Assembly: GCA_005879505.1 (NCBI GenBank)
Contig: VBKQ01000277.1
Coordinates: forward strand, 1-6,087
DNA: 6,087 nucleotides
DNA from: Deltaproteobacteria bacterium
GTDB lineage: Bacteria > Myxococcota > Myxococcia > Myxococcales > 40CM-4-68-19
Reading direction: 5' to 3'
The notes under the pieces are model-generated. The model saw only the letters and a program-made list of their open reading frames with translations, searched no databases and was not told where the DNA came from. Within the stretch, counting starts at the first letter, position 1; each line of letters opens with the position of its first letter. The position numbers and the translations under genes are program-made. Positions 1-6,087 of this stretch are shown here, piece by piece.

Positions 1-552
1 GGGCGAGATGCCCCCCGCCGCCAGCAAGCGCGCCGTCTTTTCCGAGAGCGAGGGATTGTTGCGCATCAGCCGCTGGGCGCCATCTTCGATGGACTCGACC
101 CGCCGCCGTTTGCGCGGCGTGTGGCGCAGGTCCTCGAGATAGCTCGTAAGCCGCGCCGGGATCTCCTCCGTCGAGATGCTCAGCGGTACCGCATCCATCA
201 TCGTCAGATGCGATACGCGCCCGGGACGCAGCGCGGCATAGATGAGCGCCGCGGCCGCGCCCATCGAGTGGCCGACGATGCGCACCGGTTCCTGCGGCGA
301 GAGGATCTCCAGCGCGCCGTCCAGGTCGGCGATGTACTCGACGAAATGGTAGAAGCCGCCCGGACCGGCCCACTGCGAATCGCCGTGCCCGCGGAAATCG
401 AGCGCGACCGTGCGCCCGGGGAGCTGCGGCGCGAGCAAGTCGAAAGAGCCGGCGTGGTCGAGCCAGCCGTGCAGGAGCAGGGTCATCTCGCCTTCGCCGC
501 GCTCGACGCAGTGGAGCCTGAGGCCGCGGACGTCCAGCAGTCGGTGGTTCAC
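1..552 (-). CDS. Alpha/beta hydrolase, SERHL-like (C-terminus cut by window edge)
   Basis: Seen: a minus-strand frame runs from a GTG at 552 to the left edge without a stop, giving 184 residues. It has HGWLD (28-32), the oxyanion-loop region of alpha/beta hydrolases; D-F-R-G-H-G-D-S (52-59); and the nucleophile elbow G-H-S-M-G (94-98) with Ser96 as the expected catalytic serine. Family knowledge: the order HGWLD-x-A-x-SFD, then Y-H-F, then GHSMG, and the late stretch Q-R-L-M-R-N-N-P-x-L-S-E resemble serine hydrolase-like proteins (SERHL); the substrate is not predictable. The catalytic His lies beyond the window. I chose GTG 552 because the next start, ATG at 486, would remove the first beta strands (NHRLLDVRGLRLHCVERGEG). 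No clear Shine-Dalgarno precedes it. It is divergent from purE with a 53-base gap. The family is secure, the exact start less so. Confidence 0.86.
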   Translation of the reverse strand, partial: MNHRLLDVRGLRLHCVERGEGEMTLLLHGWLDHAGSFDLLAPQLPGRTVALDFRGHGDSQWAGPGGFYHFVEYIADLDGALEILSPQEPVRIVGHSMGAAAALIYAALRPGRVSHLTMMDAVPLSISTEEIPARLTSYLEDLRHTPRKRRRVESIEDGAQRLMRNNPSLSEKTARLLAAGGISP

Positions 553-605
553 GGAGGCGAACGTATCAGCTTGACCCGCTTTGCGCCGTTTGCTACCGGC
601 GCCGG
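553..605. promoter_or_regulatory. Divergent intergenic region between hydrolase and purE (weak promoter candidates)
   Basis: This 53-base gap must carry or adjoin start signals for both flanking genes. On the plus strand TTGACC (571-576) matches a -35 box well, and 17 bases later lies TACCGG (594-599), a poor -10, ending 6 bases before the purE ATG. On the minus strand an extended -10-like TG-A-TACGTT ends 7 bases before the hydrolase GTG. Neither start has a convincing ribosome binding site. Both arrangements would give leaderless or nearly leaderless mRNAs, but the box matches are weak and this is inference. Confidence 0.25.
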
Positions 606-1103
606 ATGGCGAACCCTCTCGTCGGCATCATCATGGGGAGCAAGACCGACCTCGAAGTGCTCAACGGCGCGACGGAGGTGCTGAAGGAATTCGGGATCGA
701 GCACGAGGTGCGCGTGTTGTCCGCGCATCGCACGCCCGAGCAGGTGCTTGAGTGGTCGTCGGGCGCGGAGGGCCGCGGGCTCGAGGTCCTGATCGCCGGC
801 GCGGGCGGCGCGGCGCACCTGCCCGGTGTCGTGGCGGCGAAGACGGTGCTGCCGGTTCTCGGCGTGCCGGTTCCGTCGACCACGCTGGGCGGCGCGGACG
901 CGTTGCTCTCGATCGTGCAGATGCCGAAGGGAATCCCGGTCGGAACGCTCGCCATCGGCAAGTCGGGCGCCGCGAACGCAGCCCTGCTCGCCATCGCCAT
1001 CCTCTCCGGCAAGCGACCCGAGCTGCGCGAGCGCCTGCGCGCGTGGCGCAAGGCGCGCGCCGACGAAGTGATCAAGGCGGACAAGTCCGTCAGCGGATCT
1101 TGA
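606..1103 (+). CDS. purE: N5-carboxyaminoimidazole ribonucleotide mutase, PurE class I
   Basis: PurE moves the carboxylate of N5-CAIR to give CAIR in cytoplasmic de novo purine synthesis. The 165-residue product is full length for class I PurE. Seen: GSKTD (11-15) in place of the usual GSKSD phosphate-binding loop, SAHRTP (39-44) with the active-site His41, AGAGGAAHLPG (64-74), and the class I stretch S-I-V-Q-M-P-K-G-I-P-V-G-T-L-A-I-G-K followed by G-A-A-N-A-A-L-L. The GAGGAAHLPG and SIVQMP-x-GIPV wording points to class I, which normally depends on PurK (N5-CAIR synthetase), rather than class II AIR carboxylase. purK is not next to it: the downstream gene is antisense, and the two 3' ends overlap by 14 bases. 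ATG 606 fits the conserved N-terminal strand (LVGIIMGS); no Shine-Dalgarno is evident upstream. Confidence 0.97.
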   Translation: MANPLVGIIMGSKTDLEVLNGATEVLKEFGIEHEVRVLSAHRTPEQVLEWSSGAEGRGLEVLIAGAGGAAHLPGVVAAKTVLPVLGVPVPSTTLGGADALLSIVQMPKGIPVGTLAIGKSGAANAALLAIAILSGKRPELRERLRAWRKARADEVIKADKSVSGS

Positions 1104-1767
1104 CGCCCATCGCCAGACCTTCCTCGGTCGGCAACATGGTGGCACGGAAGCGACCGCCGCGCGCCAGCTCCTCGTTGAACTTGCGCAATGCCACGCGGTT
1201 TTCGTCGCCGCCCGGCAGGTGGACCTGACCGAAGCCGAACGCGTTGTCGGCGAGGACTACTCCGCCCTCCCGCAAGTGGCCGGCGGCCCAGGCGAGATAG
1301 GCCGGGTAGCTCACCTTGTCGGCATCGATGAACACCAGGTCGAACGGCGCCTCTGCTTCCACCTCGCTGAGCGTCTGCAGTGCTGGCCCGACGTGGATGT
1401 GCGCCCGGGAACCGACACCCGCTTTGTGGAACGAGTCCGAAGCCACTTTCGCGTGCTTCTCTGAATACTCGAACGTGTGCAACACGCCGTGCACGCCCAT
1501 CCCACGCAGCAGGCAGACGCCGCTGTAACCGCCCAACGTCCCGATCTCGACCGCCTTGAGCGCGCCGATGGCGCGCGCGATCACTTCCAGATGCAACCCG
1601 TCGAACCGGCCGACGGCGATGGGCGGCAGCCCTTCGCGAACGCTGCGCTCGCGGATCTCGCGCAGGACGGCGTCCTCGGGGCGGAACACTTCCTCGGCCC
1701 AGCGCGCGAGAGCGGGGTCGCCCTGGCCGAATCCCTTGTTCTCCGGTGAGCTCGGCATGGCGCGCAC
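1090..1767 (-). CDS. SAM-dependent O-methyltransferase, caffeoyl-CoA/catechol type
   Basis: A soluble class I methyltransferase of 225 residues, the usual length for the cation-dependent OMT family (Methyltransf_3). Seen: SAM-binding motif I V-E-I-G-T-L-G-G-Y-S (73-82), the acidic strand end H-T-F-E-Y (97-101), D-L-V-F-I-D-A-D-K (143-151) with a following Tyr154, and L-A-D-N (172-175). Asp148, Asp174 and Asn175 have the spacing of the metal ligands in plant CCoAOMT, so a divalent-metal-dependent hydroxyl methyl transfer is likely; the acceptor is unknown. The start is GTG at 1767 with GGAG 4 bases upstream; an in-frame ATG at 1758 is an alternative (13 bases from the same GGAG). It is the third gene of a cluster with the GGQ protein (36-base gap) and phhB. 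Its 3' end overlaps purE on the other strand. Confidence 0.93.
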   Translation of the reverse strand: MRAMPSSPENKGFGQGDPALARWAEEVFRPEDAVLREIRERSVREGLPPIAVGRFDGLHLEVIARAIGALKAVEIGTLGGYSGVCLLRGMGVHGVLHTFEYSEKHAKVASDSFHKAGVGSRAHIHVGPALQTLSEVEAEAPFDLVFIDADKVSYPAYLAWAAGHLREGGVVLADNAFGFGQVHLPGGDENRVALRKFNEELARGGRFRATMLPTEEGLAMGVKIR

Positions 1768-1803
1768 AGTACTCCGGTCGCCCGCGGACGTCTGCCGAGC
1801 TCT

Positions 1804-2154
1804 TCAGTCCGCATATCCGCGCCGCAGCGCTTTCTTGCGCCCTTCTCGCTTCTTCGCCTCGAGCCGCCGCTCCTTCGCCCCACGCGACGGTTTGGTCGGA
1901 CGCCGCGGCGGCGGCCGGTACGCGCGCCGAGCCAGCTTCTGCCGAAGCCGCCCCAGGGCAATGCGCAGGTTCTGCGTGCGGGAGCGCTCGTCCTTCCCTT
2001 CGACCGTGACGCCGGAGGGTAGGTGCACCAGGCGCACGGCCGTCTCCGCCTTGTTGCGATGCTGTCCGCCCGGTCCACTGGCGCGGTGCGCCCGCACCTC
2101 GCACTGCGCGAGCAGCGCGTCGTCCGACAGCAGGTGCCAGCCGCCCGCCTCCAC
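1804..2154 (-). CDS. GGQ-domain peptidyl-tRNA hydrolase (ribosome-rescue factor, ArfB/MTRFR-like)
   Basis: A 116-residue, codon-independent release-factor-like protein expected to hydrolyse peptidyl-tRNA on stalled ribosomes or large subunits. Seen: R-A-S-G-P-G-G-Q-H-R-N-K (24-35) with the catalytic GGQ at 29-31; L-P-S-G-V-T-V (50s), then E-R-S-R-T-Q-N-L-R, typical of the RF-1 domain; and a highly basic tail with PTKPSRGAKERRLEAKK (86-102), close to the ArfB (YaeJ) tail that enters the mRNA channel. There is no stop-codon recognition domain. Unlike E. coli ArfB (140 residues), the extra helix segment inside the catalytic domain is missing, so the core resembles MTRFR/C12orf65 or RF2. The start is GTG at 2154, 9 bases after the phhB stop, without a clear ribosome binding site, which suggests translational coupling. 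Family call firm; exact subfamily uncertain. Confidence 0.9.
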   Translation of the reverse strand: MEAGGWHLLSDDALLAQCEVRAHRASGPGGQHRNKAETAVRLVHLPSGVTVEGKDERSRTQNLRIALGRLRQKLARRAYRPPPRRPTKPSRGAKERRLEAKKREGRKKALRRGYAD

Positions 2155-2163
2155 GGCCGCAGC

Positions 2164-2466
2164 CTAGGCCATCTGGTCCTTGGCGGCTGCTTCGATCTGC
2201 CGGGCGAGCCGCAGGTCGCGATCAGTGATTCCGCCCTTGTCGTGGCTGAAGGTCGTGATCGTGACTTTGTGGAACTGGATGAGGATGTCCGGATGGTGAT
2301 CGGCGCGGTCGGCCAGCTCGCCCACCGTGCCCGCGAACGCCATCGCCGCCTTGAAGCCTTTGAGATCGAACGTCTTCTGCAGCGAGTTGTTCTGCCGCTT
2401 CCATCCCGGCAGCTCCGCGAGGGCGGCCTGGATCTCGGTGTCGGTCGCTAGGCCCTTGTCCGCCAT
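2164..2466 (-). CDS. phhB: Pterin-4a-carbinolamine dehydratase (4a-hydroxytetrahydrobiopterin dehydratase)
   Basis: This enzyme dehydrates 4a-hydroxytetrahydropterin to quinonoid dihydropterin, recycling the cofactor of aromatic amino acid hydroxylases. The product is 100 residues, normal for the family. Seen: L-P-G-W (19-22), A-D-H-H-P-D (55-60) and S-H-D-K-G-G-I-T-D-R-D (74-84). His57, His58 and His75 have the spacing of the three active-site histidines of mammalian DCoH (61, 62, 79). ATG 2466 is supported by AAAGGA ending 7 bases upstream, the best ribosome binding site in the window. It heads a minus-strand cluster with the GGQ protein and the O-methyltransferase. No phenylalanine hydroxylase is in the window, so the partner hydroxylase is elsewhere or the protein serves another pterin, such as molybdopterin-type metabolism (inference). 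Confidence 0.95.
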   Translation of the reverse strand: MADKGLATDTEIQAALAELPGWKRQNNSLQKTFDLKGFKAAMAFAGTVGELADRADHHPDILIQFHKVTITTFSHDKGGITDRDLRLARQIEAAAKDQMA

Positions 2467-2473
2467 GCACGAG

Positions 2474-2479
2474 TCCTTT
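2474..2479 (-). promoter_or_regulatory. Shine-Dalgarno of phhB
   Basis: Read on the minus strand this is AAAGGA, separated by 7 bases from the ATG at 2466. It fixes the phhB start and stands out because most other starts in this window lack such a site. Confidence 0.7.
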
Positions 2480-2499
2480 CCCGAAGTCGCACCGCCAAC

Positions 2500-2508
2500 T
2501 TAACAGGC
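2500..2508 (-). promoter_or_regulatory. Extended -10-like element for the phhB cluster
   Basis: On the minus strand this reads TGTTAAGTT, a TG-n extension followed by TAAGTT, which matches the -10 consensus at three of six positions. It is one of the few AT-rich patches in the 96-base gap and lies 33 bases upstream of the phhB ATG, which would leave a short leader holding the ribosome binding site. No good -35 box is seen. It shares CCTGTTA, in mirror orientation, with the pepP side. Confidence 0.28.
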
Positions 2509-2545
2509 GTCGCGTCATCCCGCAGCCCCCGGACGAGGAAAAGTC

Positions 2546-2557
2546 CTGTTACAACAG
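2546..2557 (+). promoter_or_regulatory. Dyad CTGTT-AC-AACAG with extended -10 upstream of pepP
   Basis: A perfect 5-base inverted repeat around a 2-base centre, ending 5 bases before the pepP ATG. The same bases contain TG-T-TACAAC (2547-2555), an extended -10 with four of six matches to TATAAT, ending 7 bases before the ATG. It could therefore be a core promoter giving a leaderless pepP mRNA, an operator, or both. No Shine-Dalgarno lies at normal distance; GAGGA at 2535-2539 is 23 bases away. No -35 is apparent. Functional assignment is inference. Confidence 0.33.
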
Positions 2558-2562
2558 CATGC

Positions 2563-3896
<1,334 letters not shown>

Positions 3897-3900
<4 letters not shown>

Positions 3901-4160
3901 TCCTTGCCGCCGGTCTTGACCTTCTGGGTCTTTTTTCCCTCCGGTTCGTAGGGATCGATCAGCTCCCCGTACTTGATCAGGTCGCCTGTCTCCTTGAACT
4001 CCCGGATCGAGATCAGCACTTCCGTGTCCGCGCCGGCGAACCCTACCCCGAGCAATCCTTCCTCCGGCACATCCGCCCGGTACATCTCGAGCCCTTTCTG
4101 CACCAGCGGGCCGATCTCGTTCACGTACTGCTCCACGCTGTGCACGCGGATGCGCTTCAT
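3897..4160 (-). CDS. Conserved-looking hypothetical protein, 87 residues
   Basis: I do not recognise this family. Seen: a short soluble protein starting M-K-R-I-R-V-H-S-V-E-Q-Y-V, a central glycine- and hydrophobic-rich segment (L-L-G-V-G-F-A-G-A-D-T-E-V-L-I-S-I), an acidic stretch with Y-G-E-L-I-D-P-Y-E-P-E-G, and a lysine-rich end (KKTQKVKTGGKD). There is no signal peptide, membrane helix or cysteine motif. It is judged real because it fills the space exactly: its TAA overlaps the pepP stop (4-base overlap) and its ATG lies 8 bases from the mutY ATG on the other strand, and because its composition looks like a folded protein rather than an Arg/Ala/Pro-rich shadow frame. The frame remains open upstream, but that part is antisense to mutY and Arg/Pro-rich, so ATG 4160 is preferred. 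No Shine-Dalgarno is visible. Confidence 0.72.
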
Positions 4161-4168
4161 TGGCGCGC

Positions 4169-5146
4169 ATGAATAGCACACTCGCCGATCGCCTGCTGCC
4201 GTGGTTTGCGACGGCGCGGCGCGATCTTCCTTGGCGGAAGGAGCCTCGCGATCCGTATCGCGTGTGGGTGAGCGAAGTGATGCTGCAGCAGACGCGGGTC
4301 GAGGTGGTGGTCCCTTATTATCGGCGCTTCCTCCGGCGATTTCCGACGCTGCGGGCGCTCGCCGCGGCGCCGCTCGACGACGTGCTCGCTCTCTGGAGCG
4401 GCCTCGGGTACTACGCGCGCGCCCGCAATCTGCACCGTGCGGCGCGGGCGTGCGGTGGCGCGCTCCCGAGCACCTCGGCGGAGCTTCGGGCGCTGCCGGG
4501 ATTCGGACCGTACACGGCCGCAGCGGTGGCGTCGCTCGCGTTCGGAGAAGACGTCGCGCTGGTCGACGGAAACGTGACACGGGTGCTCGCGCGCGCTTTC
4601 GCCATCCCCGGCGACGCGAAGGCGATGGCCTGGAAGATCGCGCGCGATCTGTTGCCGGCCGGCCGCGCCGGGCAGTTCAACGAAGCGCTGATGGAGCTGG
4701 GCGCGATGATCTGCACGCCCCGCGCGCCTGATTGCCCGCATTGTCCCATCCGCCCGATCTGCCGCGGCAAGGACGATCCGGCCAGTTTCCCGGCCGCGCG
4801 CAAACGGCCCGTCCGACCGCTGCTCGAATGGCGCGCGCTCGCGCTCACGCGCGGAGACGGCGCGGTCCTGCTGGCGCGCCGGCCGGCGGAAGCGCTCTTC
4901 GGGGGGTTGTGGGACCTGCCGGTAGAACGGCCCGAGGGGATCCGCATCCTCGGGCGCGTGAGCAGCCTGGGGGTCGTCGAGCAGACGCTGACCCATCGGG
5001 AAGTGCGTGTCACCCTCCAGACCGCGCGGGCGAGCGGCACGCCGAAGAGCCCGGACGTCCGCTGGGTCGTACCCGGCGGAATCGTCGCGCTCGGCGTTTC
5101 ATCTCTTGCACGCAAGTCGCTCCGGCGCGCGGGCGTCTCGACATGA
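4169..5146 (+). CDS. mutY: A/G-specific adenine DNA glycosylase MutY
   Basis: MutY removes adenine mispaired with 8-oxoguanine in base excision repair. The product is 325 residues (E. coli 350). Seen: W-V-S-E-V-M-L-Q-Q-T (33-42) with catalytic Glu36; the helix-hairpin-helix L-P-G-F-G-P-Y-T-A-A-A-V; V-D-G-N-V-T-R-V-L-A-R with catalytic Asp133; and the [4Fe-4S] ligands Cys182, Cys189, Cys192 and Cys198 in the canonical C-x6-C-x2-C-x5-C spacing. From about residue 220 there is a NUDIX-like 8-oxoG-recognition domain with F-G-G-L-W-D-L-P and T-L-T-H-R-E-V. I chose ATG 4169; an in-frame TTG at 4160 would add three residues and start on the first base of the opposite gene's start codon. No ribosome binding site is clear. 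Convergent with the ROK gene across 15 bases. Confidence 0.97.
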   Translation: MNSTLADRLLPWFATARRDLPWRKEPRDPYRVWVSEVMLQQTRVEVVVPYYRRFLRRFPTLRALAAAPLDDVLALWSGLGYYARARNLHRAARACGGALPSTSAELRALPGFGPYTAAAVASLAFGEDVALVDGNVTRVLARAFAIPGDAKAMAWKIARDLLPAGRAGQFNEALMELGAMICTPRAPDCPHCPIRPICRGKDDPASFPAARKRPVRPLLEWRALALTRGDGAVLLARRPAEALFGGLWDLPVERPEGIRILGRVSSLGVVEQTLTHREVRVTLQTARASGTPKSPDVRWVVPGGIVALGVSSLARKSLRRAGVST

Positions 5147-5161
5147 AATGAGGACGCGTTC

Positions 5162-6087
5162 TCAGGCGGCGGCGGAGAGAGACTCGCGGGCGAGAAGGGC
5201 GGCGCCGACGACACCGGCCTGCTCGCCGAGCTCCGGGGCGGAGATCTGGACCGCCGTGCGCGAGGACTTGGTGGCGTGCGCGTCGATCCCCGCGATCGCC
5301 GCGCGCGTCATGCGCGGTGACCCGAGCAGGACGCCGCCGCCGAGGAGGAGCCGTGCCGGATTCAGCATGGTGACGAGGTTGGCGAGCGCCATCCCGAGCA
5401 GCCGTCCCGCTTCCTCCAGCAGCCGGCGCGAAAGCTCGTCGCCTTGGTGCGCGGCTTTCTCCATCGCGGCGACGCTCACCTTCTCGGGGTCGCCGACGAG
5501 ATTGATCAGCTTCCGCCCGACTGCCGGATAGCGTTCCCCGGCCGCCCGCGCGGCGGCCATGGCGATGCGGAGATCGTCCCGGGCCCAGGCCGCGAGGTTC
5601 TGCCCACCGGCGTAGGCTTCCAGGCAACCGCGCTGGCCGCACGAGCAGAGGCGTCCGTTCGGCATCACCTGCACGTGCCCGAGGTCGCCAGCGGAGCCCG
5701 ACGCGCCCTCGTAGAGCTTGCCGGCCATGACGATACCCGCGCCGATGTTGCTGCCGACCAGCACGACGATGAGGTCGTCTACGCCGCGTCCTCCACCGAC
5801 CGCGCGTTCGCCCCAGGCGGACACCGACAGCTCGCTCGCGATCCACAGAGGCGTCCGCGGCGTGCGCGCCTGCAGCAGCTTGATGAACGGGACGTCGCGC
5901 CAACCCAGGGTCGGCGCGCTCCGGACCAATCCCTGCTCGCGATCGATCATGCCCGCGACGCCGAGGCCCATTCCCTTCATCTCGGAGAAGGGCATCCCCG
6001 CCGCGCCGCATGCCGTCTTCGCGGCGCGCAGCACCGCCTCCGCGACCTGCGGCGGCTCCTTCGAGAGCAGGCGGTGTTTCTCCTGTC
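5162..6087 (-). CDS. ROK-family sugar kinase or ROK regulator (N-terminus cut by window edge)
   Basis: Reading enters at the right edge and gives 307 residues to a TGA at 5162. Seen: G-L-G-V-A-G-M-I-D, then P-T-L-G-W-R-D-V-P-F; G-S-N-I-G-A-G-I-V-M-A-G-K-L-Y-E-G-A; S-A-G-D-L-G-H; and the zinc motif C-S-C-G-Q-R-G-C-L-E (Cys codons within 5624-5647, zinc His at 5675-5677). These define ROK (glucokinase/NagC/Mlc) proteins. The N-terminal D-x-G-G-T phosphate loop, or a winged-helix DNA-binding domain if it is a regulator, lies outside the window. Oddity: the usual E-N-D-x-N with the catalytic Asp reads A-S-E-L-S (Glu at 5831-5833), and G-T-G-I-G reads G-S-N-I-G. Whether it phosphorylates a sugar is therefore uncertain. 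An internal GTG at 6034 is not the true start, since ROK-like sequence continues upstream. Confidence 0.88.
   Translation of the reverse strand, partial: QEKHRLLSKEPPQVAEAVLRAAKTACGAAGMPFSEMKGMGLGVAGMIDREQGLVRSAPTLGWRDVPFIKLLQARTPRTPLWIASELSVSAWGERAVGGGRGVDDLIVVLVGSNIGAGIVMAGKLYEGASGSAGDLGHVQVMPNGRLCSCGQRGCLEAYAGGQNLAAWARDDLRIAMAAARAAGERYPAVGRKLINLVGDPEKVSVAAMEKAAHQGDELSRRLLEEAGRLLGMALANLVTMLNPARLLLGGGVLLGSPRMTRAAIAGIDAHATKSSRTAVQISAPELGEQAGVVGAALLARESLSAAA

Noticed and set aside
121..684. A plus-strand 187-codon frame across the hydrolase and the start of purE.
   Set aside because: The minus strand over the same bases encodes a clear alpha/beta hydrolase with GHSMG, and the frame runs into purE out of phase.
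593..2104. A 503-codon open frame on the minus strand running across purE, the methyltransferase and the GGQ gene.
   Set aside because: It is antisense or out of frame to three genes with clear motifs, and its translation is Arg/Ala/Gly-rich without recognisable domains, as expected for shadow frames in high-GC DNA.
2546..2557. CTGT-N4-ACAG as a LexA (SOS) box.
   Set aside because: The E. coli type needs CTGT-N8-ACAG; the spacing here is four bases, and pepP is not an SOS gene.
4160..4168. TTG at 4160 as the start of mutY.
   Set aside because: It adds only three residues, has no ribosome binding site and would share a base with the opposite gene's start codon; ATG 4169 gives a normal MutY N-terminus.
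4157..4996. A 279-codon minus-strand frame antisense to mutY, and a 333-codon second frame inside the ROK region.
   Set aside because: Both are low-complexity Arg-rich translations overlapping genes with intact catalytic or zinc motifs.
5133..5157. An imperfect hairpin (GCGTCTC with GAGGACGC, one bulge, 10-base loop) at the mutY/ROK junction as a bidirectional terminator.
   Set aside because: The stem is only 7 pairs with a bulge, the loop is long, and no T-run follows on either strand.

Overview
The window is a compact, high-GC stretch of bacterial chromosome (about two thirds G+C by eye) with nine protein-coding genes and almost no intergenic DNA. High G+C, a ROK protein carrying an L-S-V-x-A-W-G-E segment, and the mix of housekeeping genes would suit a myxobacterial or other deltaproteobacterial-type Gram-negative. 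That is inference from style only; no rRNA or other phylogenetic marker is present. I see no mobile element, CRISPR array, tRNA, rRNA or riboswitch.

Layout from left to right: the N-terminal part of an alpha/beta hydrolase of the serine-hydrolase-like (SERHL) type (minus strand, cut by the left edge). Then purE (plus). Then a minus-strand three-gene cluster, transcribed right to left: pterin-4a-carbinolamine dehydratase (phhB type), a small GGQ peptidyl-tRNA hydrolase, and a caffeoyl-CoA-type O-methyltransferase. Then pepP, an Xaa-Pro aminopeptidase (plus), an 87-residue protein I do not recognise (minus), mutY (plus), and a ROK-family sugar kinase or regulator (minus, N-terminus cut by the right edge).

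Most genes are unrelated housekeeping or maintenance functions: purine synthesis, pterin recycling, ribosome rescue, proline-peptide turnover, repair of oxidised-guanine mispairs and sugar handling. Only the phhB/GGQ/methyltransferase trio looks like an operon (gaps of 9 and 36 bases). The strand order is -, +, -, -, -, +, -, +, -, giving three divergent and three convergent junctions. The convergent ones are extremely tight (14-base overlap, 4-base overlap, 15-base gap), so no ordinary intergenic terminator fits. One divergent pair has its start codons only 8 bases apart.

No obviously new multi-gene system is visible. The points most worth a second look are the ROK protein with Glu where the catalytic Asp should be, the GGQ protein that pairs a compact release-factor-like core with an ArfB-like tail, the uncharacterised 87-residue protein back-to-back with mutY, and the paired promoter-like motifs between phhB and pepP.
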